In this document: in pieces, positions 18,047-26,047 of the stretch
How the letters are laid out: each line of letters opens with the position of its first letter
Numbering within the stretch: position 1 is the first letter of the stretch
Source of the DNA: Thalassospira marina
Lineage (GTDB): Bacteria; Pseudomonadota; Alphaproteobacteria; Rhodospirillales; Thalassospiraceae
Direction: 5' to 3'
NCBI RefSeq assembly: GCF_002844375.1
Contig: NZ_CP024200.1
Coordinates: forward strand, 233,501-297,500
Length of the DNA stretch: 64,000 bases
Program-made: the position numbers and the translations under genes
The notes under the pieces: generated by a model
What the model was told of the DNA's origin: nothing
What the model saw: the letters and a program-made list of their open reading frames with translations, nothing else
Databases searched by the model: none

Positions 18047-19393
18047 TTACTGAATTTTTGCGATTTCTTCGTTGATCAGGTCGGCGGTTTCATCGGCGCT
18101 GCGTTCACCGTCGATAAATTCGCGGGTCAGGCGGTTGATCACCTGTGAATTGATGATGCGCGATGCCTGGGCCAGTTCGCCTTCCTTCACACCCCAGCGG
18201 TCTGCATTGTCCAGACCTTCCATGATGTTATCGATGACTTCTTTGGAATAGATGTCGGAAAGCGGCTTTTTACGGTCAACACCGGCGGGCAGGGTCATCC
18301 ATGCCTTGCGGAATTTTTCGGGGTCATCCTTGGTGCCGGGCCGAACCGGGAATTTGCCTTCAGGCGCAATCGACAGGGTTTGGGTATATCCCTTATCAAG
18401 CGAGAATTTCACAAATTCCATTGCCGGGTCGGTGTCGGCATCGGCGGTAACACCGAAATAGCGCACATCACCCCAGGCCGCACCTTCCTTGTTGGACGGG
18501 CCTGCCAGGCGGGTGATAACACCGGTTTTTTCGGCAAGTTCGGTGGATGTCGGATCATCATTGATGGTGGGCGGGTTGCTGTCGCGCAGACCTGCCAGTT
18601 CATCGAGGATGAAGGGCGACCAGATGATCATTGCGGCCTTGCCGGCAAAATAAACCTGGCGGGATTGCTGCCAGTACAGATCACCCGGGGGCGATGCCTT
18701 TGCCAGCGTCTTATAGAAATTCAGGGATTCAACCAGTTTCTTTTTGTCAAAACCGATGGTGCCATCTTCCTTGATCGGGGTGGCGCCATTGGCAAGAAAC
18801 ACATGCTCCAGAACCTGGCTCATGAAGTTTTCGTCAACCTTGGTTGCGGCGACAAAACCATACATGTCAGGCGGGTTGTTCAGGGCCTTGATGGCGGCTT
18901 CGATATGGGCATAGCTATCAGGCGGGGCCAGGCCTTTTTCTTCAAACAGGTCCTTGCGATACAACACCATCTGTGTCCAGCCATCGGACGGAACAGCGGC
19001 AACTTCGCCGTCAAAATCGGCCATTTCAAGGGCTTTGGGGGTAAAGGTTTCTTTGCCCAGTTCCTTGACAATTTCGTCATTGGCGACGGTATCAAGGATG
19101 CCAGCTTCCGACCAGGGCAGCACATATTGCAGCGTCAGATAAATGACATCGGGCAGGTCACCGGCGGCAAAGGCCGCTGTGGCACGTTTGCCAAGGTCGG
19201 TTTCGGTAACGGGGATCACCTCGACAGCGGTGCCGGTTTCCTTTTCAAATTCCTTGGCCATTTCCTGCTGTTTTGCCAGGCGGTCGGGCTGTTCTTCCGT
19301 GGTCCAGAACCGCAACTGGGCACTGGCGATGCTGGTGCTGGCCATCAGGCCAATTGCGGCAACCGCCAGAATGCGGGGAAATTTCAATGTCAT
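18047..19393 (-). CDS. Sugar-binding protein of ABC importer (SBP family 1)
   Basis: 448 residues. The signal peptide (KFPRILAVAAIGLMASTSIASA) is cleaved near residue 25, then QLRFWTTEEQPDRL begins the mature protein. Family 1 features: TGTAVEVIPVTETDLGKRATAAFAAGDLPDVIYL, followed by the YTQTLSIAPEGKFPVRPGT segment near the C-terminus. The ATG overlaps the LacI stop as TAATG, and its ribosome site (GGGAGG) lies within the lacI-family 3' end, so translation is probably coupled. It binds the periplasmic substrate of the operon, presumably a glycosylglycerate or related small glycoside. Confidence 0.92.
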   Translation of the reverse strand: MTLKFPRILAVAAIGLMASTSIASAQLRFWTTEEQPDRLAKQQEMAKEFEKETGTAVEVIPVTETDLGKRATAAFAAGDLPDVIYLTLQYVLPWSEAGILDTVANDEIVKELGKETFTPKALEMADFDGEVAAVPSDGWTQMVLYRKDLFEEKGLAPPDSYAHIEAAIKALNNPPDMYGFVAATKVDENFMSQVLEHVFLANGATPIKEDGTIGFDKKKLVESLNFYKTLAKASPPGDLYWQQSRQVYFAGKAAMIIWSPFILDELAGLRDSNPPTINDDPTSTELAEKTGVITRLAGPSNKEGAAWGDVRYFGVTADADTDPAMEFVKFSLDKGYTQTLSIAPEGKFPVRPGTKDDPEKFRKAWMTLPAGVDRKKPLSDIYSKEVIDNIMEGLDNADRWGVKEGELAQASRIINSQVINRLTREFIDGERSADETADLINEEIAKIQ

Positions 19394-20472
19394 TAAAAGC
19401 CTCCCTTATTTTGTTGTGCCGGACTTTGTGCCGGCGGATTGACCGACGCGCGTGGCGTCAGTTTTGCCTGCCATAGGGTCTGCTTCGGGGCAGATGGCGG
19501 GTTGGTACACAGATCAAGCACCATGCGACCGGCCTCGCGGCCAATTTCATAGCTGTCCTGATGCAGGGTGGTCAGGGCGGGTTGAACAGCCCGGCCAATT
19601 GGCAGGCCATCAAACCCCATAATTGAAATATCTTCGCCCACGCGCAGCCCGGCCCGGGTAAGGGCGTGCATCGCGCCAATGGCAACAGCATCGGTTACGC
19701 ATAAAAGGGCCGTGGGGCGGTCATTTTCGGTAATGGCAAGCAGGCGCTGGGCGGCGCGAAAAGCCGTTAATTCATCGGTGATACCATCAATCAGATAGCC
19801 CACACCGATATGACCGTTCTGTTCGGCCATGGCGCGCAAATAGCCGCTGCGCCGTTGCCAGGCGAAATTCATTGTCGGATCACCGCCCAGGCAGCCAATT
19901 TTGACATGCCCCAGCCCGCGCAAATAGGTCACTGCCTCGACAAAGGCCTGTTCGTTATCGATATCAAGCCAGGAATAATCATCGGGGTGATCGGTGCGGC
20001 CCTGTACGACAAAGGGCACGCCGCTTTGGCGCAAATAATTGACGCGCGCATCTTCACGCCGGGTTCGTGCAATGACAAATCCATCAACCTTGTTGGACCC
20101 GACAAGGCGGTCAATGACATCAACCTCGTCATGGCCATCGGGTACGGATGTTACCAGCAGGTCCCAGTCATGCAGCGACAATTCAGTTGCAAGGCCATTT
20201 AAAATTTCCGCCAGGAACGGGTCGGAATGCTGGGTGCGGCAGGTGGGCAGGACAAAGCCGATGGTTTCAATAACCCCGCGTGCCAGCCTGCGCGCACTTG
20301 ATGATGGGCGATAACCCAGTTCGCGCGCGGCCTTTTGCACCCGCTGGCGGGTTTTTTCGGCAATGTCGGGGTAATTGTTCAGGGCACGCGAAATTGTCCC
20401 TTCTGCCAGTCCCAGATGCTGGGCCAGTCGGGCAATGGTCATCGGTTCGTTTCGCGACGACGGTTTGGACAA
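19393..20472 (-). CDS. LacI-family transcriptional regulator
   Basis: 359 residues from TTG 20472, with AGGAGG just upstream; ATG 20442 is an alternative. The LacI HTH is MTIARLAQHLGLAEGTISRALNN with the hinge region ending about residue 65 (YRPSSSARRLARG), followed by a periplasmic-binding-like sugar domain with the LLVTSVPDG and FDGLPIGRAVQPALTTL elements. It is first in the operon it presumably controls. A perfect LacI-type palindrome lies about 90 bp upstream of its start, so it is expected to repress itself and the importer/hydrolase genes until the sugar ligand binds. Confidence 0.92.
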   Translation of the reverse strand: MSKPSSRNEPMTIARLAQHLGLAEGTISRALNNYPDIAEKTRQRVQKAARELGYRPSSSARRLARGVIETIGFVLPTCRTQHSDPFLAEILNGLATELSLHDWDLLVTSVPDGHDEVDVIDRLVGSNKVDGFVIARTRREDARVNYLRQSGVPFVVQGRTDHPDDYSWLDIDNEQAFVEAVTYLRGLGHVKIGCLGGDPTMNFAWQRRSGYLRAMAEQNGHIGVGYLIDGITDELTAFRAAQRLLAITENDRPTALLCVTDAVAIGAMHALTRAGLRVGEDISIMGFDGLPIGRAVQPALTTLHQDSYEIGREAGRMVLDLCTNPPSAPKQTLWQAKLTPRASVNPPAQSPAQQNKGGF

Positions 20473-20829
20473 GTAACCTCCTGCCGGTTTCTGACAAGCT
20501 GCTCTATATCTGCGCGCGCATCATTCCGGGACTATTTTCCTTTTACGTGCGCTACGCTACCGAAAGCGCTTTCGGAAGTCAAATAACGGTCCCCCATCGG
20601 GTTTGTTCCCGCATGGCGCGTGGGGGTTTGAAAATATTTTCCAAAAGGCGAAAATCAGGCCTTGATGCCCGCTAAACCTGCGTTTGCGGCATCTGGAATT
20701 TACGGGAATTTTTACAAATTTGTGGCGTACACAAAAAAAATGCGGCGCACAGGGCACCACATTTTTTGTCGTGTTTATATCAGGGCGGGCTTGTCGCCAT
20801 TTGTTCAAACCGGAATTTTCGGGGCGGTT
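20473..20829. other. Promoter region of the LacI-led operon and spacer to MaoC gene
   Basis: 357 bp between the LacI start and the stop of the MaoC gene. It contains the LacI operator (20560-20575). The rest (20580-20829) is AT-rich with A/T runs at about 20690-20765 and no recognisable gene. The end of the 20830-24138 operon must lie here, but I see no textbook terminator. Confidence 0.5.
20560..20575. promoter_or_regulatory. LacI-family operator (perfect 16-bp palindrome)
   Basis: CCGAAAGCGCTTTCGG is fully self-complementary with the central CG/GC core (AGCGCT) typical of LacI/GalR-family operators. It lies upstream of the minus-strand LacI-led operon at the place expected for a repressor site. 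Confidence 0.82.
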
Positions 20830-21294
20830 TCAGGCGGTTTGGGCCGCGTCTTTGCGTTCCACCAGCAGGATATGGTCGGCAACCAGGACGGTTTCGTTTT
20901 TCTGGTTGATGACTTCGGTGGTTTCAACGATCCGGCCCAGATGCGGGCGCTTTGGGTCGTCATTTTTGGCGCTGATGGTGACGCGGGTTTTGATGGTATC
21001 GCCGATAAAAACCGGGCGCACAAACCGTAAACGGTCATAGCCATAGGAAAAGGCGCAGGGGTTGATTTCGGTTGCCGTCAGGCCAATGCCAATGGCGAAA
21101 ATCATGGTGCCATGGGCAATGCGTTTTTCAAATGGCGTGGTTTTGGCAAATTCCGCATCCATGTGATGGGGGAAAAAATCGCCGGTATGGCCGGCATGGA
21201 CAACAAAATCCGTTTCCGTGATCGTGCGGCCAAAGGTCAGGCGTTGTTCACCCTGTTGGTAATCTTCAAAATAACGGGCTTTTTCCACGGTCAC
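20830..21294 (-). CDS. MaoC-family (hotdog) dehydratase
   Basis: 154 residues, a single hotdog domain of the MaoC / (R)-enoyl-CoA hydratase type. The catalytic D39 and H44 are in HTGDFFPHH; the usual asparagine of the GDxNPxH motif is replaced by phenylalanine at position 41, which may mean an altered substrate. Such proteins hydrate or dehydrate acyl-CoA thioesters. It overlaps the preceding Gfo/Idh gene by 4 bp and is last in the operon, so it probably takes part in the same catabolic route. A CoA-transferase gene in the next block (27187) could supply a CoA thioester; that link is inference. Confidence 0.88.
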   Translation of the reverse strand: MTVEKARYFEDYQQGEQRLTFGRTITETDFVVHAGHTGDFFPHHMDAEFAKTTPFEKRIAHGTMIFAIGIGLTATEINPCAFSYGYDRLRFVRPVFIGDTIKTRVTISAKNDDPKRPHLGRIVETTEVINQKNETVLVADHILLVERKDAAQTA

Positions 21295-22391
21295 GGCTTC
21301 CTTTGTGGTTGGGTGGCAGGCAGGGCGGAACTTTCATAGGCGGCCTCGACCAGGGCCATGGTGTGCCAGGCATCGCTGACAGAACTGATCAGGGTTTCAT
21401 CCTCGCCAGTGCCAAAGCGTTGCAGGTTTGCAATGCGGCTGGCAAAGGCATCGGGAAACCAGCTGCCCCGCAGCGGGACATTGACCCAGGCATCACCGCC
21501 AGCGGGGTAAATTTCTAGAATATCCGGTTCGCCATCGGGATAGTTCAGATTAACGCCAAGCTGCACATAGGCAGCGCCCCTGGTGCCGCAAATACGAAAT
21601 TCGCAGGCCTGATGGCGGCGACCAAAACGATGGTCATGATTGATGGAAAGATTGCAGCGCGTATTGGTGCCGTAATCAAGCATGGCACTGGTGCGGGTCT
21701 GGGCAACATCATGGGCGGGATGGCCCAGTGTTTTGGCGTGAATGCCGCTGGGTTCACCCAATATATGGCGGATCAGATCCAGATAATGAATGGAATGCAT
21801 GCTGATTTCGATGCGCGGCAGCCCCTTTAAAAACGCCCATAATTGCCAGGGTGTATCAAGTGCTAGCCAGCCATCAAAATCAATGACATCGCCCAGCCAG
21901 CCTTTGGCAATGGAATCTTTCAATGCCAGCATCATCGGGGCAAAGCGCAGTTGGAAATTAACCGCAGCCGTCAGGTTTTTGCGCTGGCAAATATCAAGAA
22001 TGGCACTGGCATCATCCCGGTCACGGCCCATGGGTTTCTGGATCAGGGCAGCAGCAGTGTCGGGCAGGGCCGAAAGAACCTCGCAATGCGCGGCAGGCGG
22101 CGTTGCCAGATCAAACACGGCATTGGTCTTTTGGGCGGCATTTACCGCGTCCTGCAGGGTCGCGAAGGCTGGAATGTTCCAGTCCTTTGCAACCTGTTGG
22201 CACTTTTCCTGGTTCGGGTCATAAATACCGGCAAGGGGAAAGCCCGCCTTTTGATAGGCCGGGAAATGCGCATCGGTAACGATTGATCCGGCACCAATGG
22301 TCATGATCGGGCGGGGATTGGCCGGCATTGGCCAAAACTGTTGCAGGGATGCCGGGTCAAAAGGCATTTTTGGGTGTTGGGGTTCAGTCAT
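21291..22391 (-). CDS. Gfo/Idh/MocA-family oxidoreductase
   Basis: 366 residues. An N-terminal Rossmann fold begins after a ~25-residue leader (IMTIGAGSIVTDAHFPAYQKAGF, glycine motif near residue 33). The conserved lysine motif, usually EKP, appears as QKP (IQKPMGRD, about residue 118). The C-terminal alpha/beta domain follows, with FQLRFAP and HSIHYLDLIRHILGEP. Family members are NAD(P)-dependent sugar or inositol dehydrogenases. It overlaps the mutarotase gene upstream by 8 bp and MaoC downstream by 4 bp. A sugar or sugar-lactone substrate is likely; the exact one is unknown. Confidence 0.9.
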   Translation of the reverse strand: MTEPQHPKMPFDPASLQQFWPMPANPRPIMTIGAGSIVTDAHFPAYQKAGFPLAGIYDPNQEKCQQVAKDWNIPAFATLQDAVNAAQKTNAVFDLATPPAAHCEVLSALPDTAAALIQKPMGRDRDDASAILDICQRKNLTAAVNFQLRFAPMMLALKDSIAKGWLGDVIDFDGWLALDTPWQLWAFLKGLPRIEISMHSIHYLDLIRHILGEPSGIHAKTLGHPAHDVAQTRTSAMLDYGTNTRCNLSINHDHRFGRRHQACEFRICGTRGAAYVQLGVNLNYPDGEPDILEIYPAGGDAWVNVPLRGSWFPDAFASRIANLQRFGTGEDETLISSVSDAWHTMALVEAAYESSALPATQPQRKP

Positions 22392-22725
22392 GGTGAAAGA
22401 CTTCCTCCATCATTGCCCACCATTCGCCGTCCTTGCGTGTGGCAAGGGGCTGCTGGCAGGGCATGCAAACCTGCCACCATTCGCGGTTTTTGGGGTGACT
22501 GGCCATTTTTTCCATGTCGGCGGTAAAATCATGGCCGGTATATTCCCAATATCCAAACAGAAGATTTTCCGGTTCTTTCAGGAAGATCGAATAGTTGCGA
22601 ATATTGCACTGGTTAATCAGTGCCAGTATTTCCGGCCAGACATCGGCATGCAGCCTTTTATAGGTTTCGATCTGATCGGGTTTAAGGCCAATGACCATTC
22701 CCATGCGCTGGGCCGGACTATTCAT
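22384..22725 (-). CDS. L-rhamnose mutarotase family protein (RhaM-like)
   Basis: 113 residues from ATG 22725, with GCGGAAAAC upstream; ATG 22740 and 22767 are also in frame, but the family starts just before MGMVIGLKPDQIETYKRLHADVWPE as here. RhaM-type dimeric alpha/beta-barrel mutarotases interconvert alpha and beta anomers of L-rhamnose or L-fucose. Conserved parts are the YKRLHADVW helix, NYSIFLKEPENLLFGYWEY and the W-rich C-terminus. It sits between a solute-binding protein gene and a sugar dehydrogenase gene, consistent with a deoxy-sugar pathway. Confidence 0.88.
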   Translation of the reverse strand: MNSPAQRMGMVIGLKPDQIETYKRLHADVWPEILALINQCNIRNYSIFLKEPENLLFGYWEYTGHDFTADMEKMASHPKNREWWQVCMPCQQPLATRKDGEWWAMMEEVFHHD

Positions 22726-22755
22726 GGTTGTTTTCCGCATTACAGGCAAAAGATG

Positions 22756-22789
22756 CTGCCCTGCCACATGAAAGGATATGGCAGGGCAG
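22756..22789 (-). other. Intercistronic hairpin after solute-binding protein gene
   Basis: CTGCCCTGCCA (22756-22766) pairs perfectly with TGGCAGGGCAG (22779-22789) around a 12-nt loop. It lies 23 bp after the binding-protein stop (minus strand) and before the mutarotase gene. There is no T-run. It probably stabilises the upstream message. Confidence 0.72.
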
Positions 22790-22812
22790 GGTGTGATCAG
22801 GCTTTGCTGGTG

Positions 22813-24138
22813 TTACAGCGCGCCAGCATATTCCAGAATTTCGGTTGCCTTTGCGGCGGCGTCATCAAGGGCTTCTTTGGCGGTTTTATCGCCCAGGATG
22901 GCAGCCTGCAGTTCAGGGTAAACCGCATTTGAAATTTCGATCCATTCCGGCGTGCGCGGCACGGGAACGGCATGTTTGGCCGATGCCTGGAACGCCTTTA
23001 ACACATCCATGCGGTAAGGGTCGGATTTTGCCTGTTCCACCAGCCAGTCCCAAACGGCGGTGCGGGTAGGAAGCGGGCCTGCCTTTGATTCCAGCTTCTG
23101 GGACTCTTCATTGGTTAAAAACCAGACCAGCGATGCCGCGGCATCCTTGTTTGCACAATCCTCGGTCACGGAAAAACCGTGAAAGCCCGACCAGCCGGTT
23201 GGAATACCCGCCGTGCCCGTTGGCGCGGGGACAACGCCAACATCGCCAGCAACCTTTGATGATTTGGGATCGTTAAAGAAGCTGGCCCAGCCTGGCCAGT
23301 CCAGATCAAGGGCAATGCTGCCCGATGCAAAACCCTGCCCCAGATCATCCCACAAATAGCTGGTGGTGCCGACAGGAACGGCCTTTGCCTTGTAAAGGTC
23401 AACAAACCAGTTCAGCGCATCAATGCCAGCCTGCGAATTAAAGGCCGGGCGGCCTTCGCCATCAAGATACTGCCCGCCATTGGCAACGACCATTTCATAG
23501 AAACGGCCATTGATGGCTTCTTCCTTGCCCGCAAACTGGGTGCCGTAAAAATCGGGCGGATTGGAAAAGAATTTCGCCTGGTCGGAAACCTGCGCCCAGG
23601 TGGTGGGTGGTGTCAGGTCGTAACCGAATTTCTCCTTGAACGCCTTCTGGTTGGCAGCATCGGCATAAAGATGTTTCTGGTAATAAAGGGCGGAAACATC
23701 AAACTGCGCGCGCGGCAGCATGACCAGCTTGTCATCCAGGGTCGCGGCCTTGATATTGGCCGGGACAAAGGCATCAATCTCTTCTTTGGGCAGCAATTGC
23801 GCCAGATCGGTATAAATACCGGGATATTGCGGGGCAAAGGACGAATGATTCGACGCCACACACCATGTCAGCGTGCCTGTTGCGATATCGGATTTGATTT
23901 CCTTGTCGAGTTCAAAGTGGTTCTTCTTTGAAACGATATTGACCTTGGCGCCGGTTGCTTTTTCCCAATCGGCGATACGGGCATAAAGGGCCTCGTATTG
24001 CTGGCCGCCAATCAGTTTTGCATCGATGGTGATACCGGGGAATGATCCCGGAAGGTCGGTTGCGGCCTGTGCCATAAAAGGTGCCAGTGCGCTTGCCGCA
24101 AACATGCCAAGGGCAAGTCCGGTCTTCAGACGTTTCAT
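22813..24138 (-). CDS. Extracellular solute-binding protein, SBP family 1, no adjacent permeases
   Basis: 441 residues from ATG 24138, which has a perfect GGGAGGAAAC site; upstream in-frame residues are rejected. The signal peptide MKRLKTGLALGMFAASALAPFMAQA is cleaved around residue 25. The mature family-1 protein has GAKVNIVSKKNHFELDKEIKSDIATG, a LDLDWPGWASFF segment and GWSGFHGFSVTEDCANKDAAASLVWFL. It is the first gene of the operon with mutarotase, dehydrogenase and MaoC. No permease or ATPase for it occurs in this window, so it must share transporter parts encoded elsewhere or have a sensing role. Confidence 0.9.
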   Translation of the reverse strand: MKRLKTGLALGMFAASALAPFMAQAATDLPGSFPGITIDAKLIGGQQYEALYARIADWEKATGAKVNIVSKKNHFELDKEIKSDIATGTLTWCVASNHSSFAPQYPGIYTDLAQLLPKEEIDAFVPANIKAATLDDKLVMLPRAQFDVSALYYQKHLYADAANQKAFKEKFGYDLTPPTTWAQVSDQAKFFSNPPDFYGTQFAGKEEAINGRFYEMVVANGGQYLDGEGRPAFNSQAGIDALNWFVDLYKAKAVPVGTTSYLWDDLGQGFASGSIALDLDWPGWASFFNDPKSSKVAGDVGVVPAPTGTAGIPTGWSGFHGFSVTEDCANKDAAASLVWFLTNEESQKLESKAGPLPTRTAVWDWLVEQAKSDPYRMDVLKAFQASAKHAVPVPRTPEWIEISNAVYPELQAAILGDKTAKEALDDAAAKATEILEYAGAL

Positions 24139-24152
24139 GTTTCCTCCCGTCG

Positions 24153-24167
24153 GTCTTTTTAAAAGAC
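24153..24167. promoter_or_regulatory. Short inverted repeat before the binding-protein gene
   Basis: GTCTTTT-T-AAAAGAC, 7-bp arms around one base, located directly upstream of the ribosome site of the minus-strand binding-protein gene. It could be a regulator site or a small leader hairpin; nothing distinguishes these. Confidence 0.35.
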
Positions 24168-24281
24168 TCACTAATAATTTATCTATTCATATACAAACTT
24201 TCAAAGCCGCATGGTCAAGCTGAAATTGATAAAACCGCCATCATATGCATATATGAAGTCAGCTATTCACAGGAGGAAGCC

Positions 24282-25064
24282 GTGAGCACAGATCAGGACA
24301 GTGACCGTTACCGGGCCCCCGCCCTGGATAAGGGGCTGGATATATTGGAACTTTTGGCTGGCGTGGATGGCGGTTTAACCCAGGCCGAGATCTCGAAACG
24401 CCTGGATCGCAGCCCCAACCAGTTTTACCGGATGCTGGACCGGCTGGTGAAGCGTGGCTATGTCACGCGAATCGATGGTGACCGTTTCACCCTGACATTG
24501 AAACTGTTTGGTCTGGGGCAGCTGCATGCGCCCATTCGCAGGCTGGCATCCTTTTCGGTCCCGCCGATGCGCGAACTGGCGGAAAAAACCCTCCAGGCCA
24601 ACCAGATGACGGTGTTTGATCGCGGCTATCCCGTGGTTGTCGCCCAGCAGGAGGCACCGGGTTACTGGGGCATTTCCATTCGTGTGGGGTCACGCGTCAG
24701 CCTGCTGGATACCGGGGCCGGGCATGTTTTGCTGGCTTTTTGCAACCAAAGCGACCGGACCATGATGCTGGCCGAAAATCTGGGCAGTGCCAGCCATGAA
24801 AGCGTAACGCCGGAACTGTTTGAAAGGCTCGATCAGATCCGCAATCGTGGTTATGAAATGATGCCCAGTGCGCAAACAGCCGGGGTCATCAACCTTTCCG
24901 CACCGGTCCTGTCGGCCGATGGGCGGGCACTGGCAGCACTGACCATTCCCTATATCACGCTGATCAATACACCCGGCGCGCCCGATATGACAAAAACCAT
25001 CCAGCTTCTGCTTGAAACCGTTGCCACTCTGTCCGAACTGGCAGGGGCGCGGGTGGAAGAATGA
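24282..25064 (+). CDS. IclR-family transcriptional regulator
   Basis: 260 residues from GTG 24282, which has AGGAGG at 24271; the open frame extends to 24081 but that part overlaps the divergent gene. The winged HTH covers about residues 12-75 (ALDKGLDILELLAG, then LTQAEISKRLDRSPNQFYRMLDRLVKRGYV). It is followed by the IclR effector domain (RVGSRVSLLDTGAGHVLLAF, GYEMMPSAQTAGVINLSAPVL). It sits between the divergent 22813-24138 operon and the codirectional amidohydrolase gene, the usual position of the local regulator. The ligand is unknown. Confidence 0.92.
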   Translation: MSTDQDSDRYRAPALDKGLDILELLAGVDGGLTQAEISKRLDRSPNQFYRMLDRLVKRGYVTRIDGDRFTLTLKLFGLGQLHAPIRRLASFSVPPMRELAEKTLQANQMTVFDRGYPVVVAQQEAPGYWGISIRVGSRVSLLDTGAGHVLLAFCNQSDRTMMLAENLGSASHESVTPELFERLDQIRNRGYEMMPSAQTAGVINLSAPVLSADGRALAALTIPYITLINTPGAPDMTKTIQLLLETVATLSELAGARVEE

Positions 25065-25088
25065 AATTCTTATTTGAATGAAGAATTT
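25064..25088. promoter_or_regulatory. Inverted repeat before the amidohydrolase gene
   Basis: AAATTCTT (25064-25071) and AAGAATTT (25081-25088) form 8-bp perfect arms around 9 nt. Inside lies CTTATTTGAA (25069-25078), which matches at 9 of 10 positions the left half (CTTATGTGAA) of the inverted repeat at 28391-28417. This makes it a candidate binding site for the neighbouring IclR regulator. Confidence 0.45.
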
Positions 25089-25137
25089 GCATATGGAAGA
25101 ATGATGTTAACGAAAAAACGACATCAGGAAGCGCCCC

Positions 25138-25986
25138 ATGATTATCGACACTCATTTGCATATTCTTGATCTTGATACCCTGAAATACCCGTGGCTGGCC
25201 GATGTTGCGCCTTTAAACCACAACCATCTATATGCCGATTATGCCTCGCAGGCCGACGCAGCAGGCATAACCGCCACCCTGCATATGGAAGCCGATGTCG
25301 CACCCGACCTGATCGATGCGGAAATACGCAATGTCGAGGCTGTGGCGCGCGGGGCGAATGGCAGGCTGACAGGGATGATCGCCGCCTGCCGGCCAGAGGA
25401 TGACAGGTTTGCTGCGTGGCTGGAAAATATTGGCGAAAATTCCATGATCCACGGGTTGCGCAGGCCCCTGCATGTGGTGCCTGATGCCGTGTCGCAGGAT
25501 GCAAAATTTCGCGCCAATCTGGCCCTTCTGGGCAAGGCGGGGCTTAGTTTTGATTTATGCGTGCTGGCGCGCCAGTTACCATTGGCAATTGCCCTGGTCG
25601 ATGCATTGCCCGATGTCACATTTGTGCTTGATCATTGCGGGGTGCCCGATATCGCCGGTAATGATTTTACCCCCTGGGCCGCCCATATCAGCGATCTTGC
25701 AAAACGTGCAAATGTGGTCGTGAAAATTTCGGGGATTCAGGCCTATGCCGGGGTTACGGGCCCCGATGCCGAAATTTTACGCCCCTGGTTTGAACACAGC
25801 ATTGCCGCCTTTGGCTGGGACCGCGCAATTTGGGGCAGTGACTGGCCGGTTTGTAATCTGGGCGGTGATCTTGCAGGGTGGGTGGCAAAAACCCGAACCC
25901 TGCTGGCAGGATGCAGCGACGATGAACGCAACGCCCTGTTATGGAAAAATGCCGTGCGCCTGTGGAATTTGCCCGTATTGGAATAG
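25138..25986 (+). CDS. Amidohydrolase-family protein, lactonase-like
   Basis: 282 residues, a single TIM-barrel of the amidohydrolase-2 family (PDC lactonase / L-fuconolactonase / L-rhamnonolactonase group). The metal-binding motif is DTHLH (H6, H8) at the N-terminus; DHCGVPD follows at about 166-172 and WGSDWPV at about 242-248 near the C-terminus. These enzymes hydrolyse sugar lactones or pyrone dicarboxylates. With the nearby mutarotase and sugar dehydrogenase it fits a non-phosphorylating deoxy-sugar route, but this is inference. It starts with ATG 25138, 73 bp after iclR. Confidence 0.87.
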   Translation: MIIDTHLHILDLDTLKYPWLADVAPLNHNHLYADYASQADAAGITATLHMEADVAPDLIDAEIRNVEAVARGANGRLTGMIAACRPEDDRFAAWLENIGENSMIHGLRRPLHVVPDAVSQDAKFRANLALLGKAGLSFDLCVLARQLPLAIALVDALPDVTFVLDHCGVPDIAGNDFTPWAAHISDLAKRANVVVKISGIQAYAGVTGPDAEILRPWFEHSIAAFGWDRAIWGSDWPVCNLGGDLAGWVAKTRTLLAGCSDDERNALLWKNAVRLWNLPVLE

Positions 25987-26013
25987 GCCGGAACTGCCGG
26001 GAAATGGATGTTG

Positions 26014-26040
26014 CGGGCGGCCTTAACGCCGCCCGTTTTT
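26014..26040. terminator. Rho-independent terminator between convergent genes
   Basis: CGGGCGGC (26014-26021) pairs with GCCGCCCG (26028-26035) around a 6-nt loop, followed by TTTTT. It ends the plus-strand amidohydrolase transcript and lies just past the stop of the minus-strand gene that ends at 26048. Confidence 0.88.
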
Positions 26041-26047
26041 ATGTCTG

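Noticed and set aside
18380..19396. 338-codon plus-strand open frame opposite the sugar-binding protein gene
   Set aside because: Shadow frame; glycine- and phenylalanine-rich translation without domain character.
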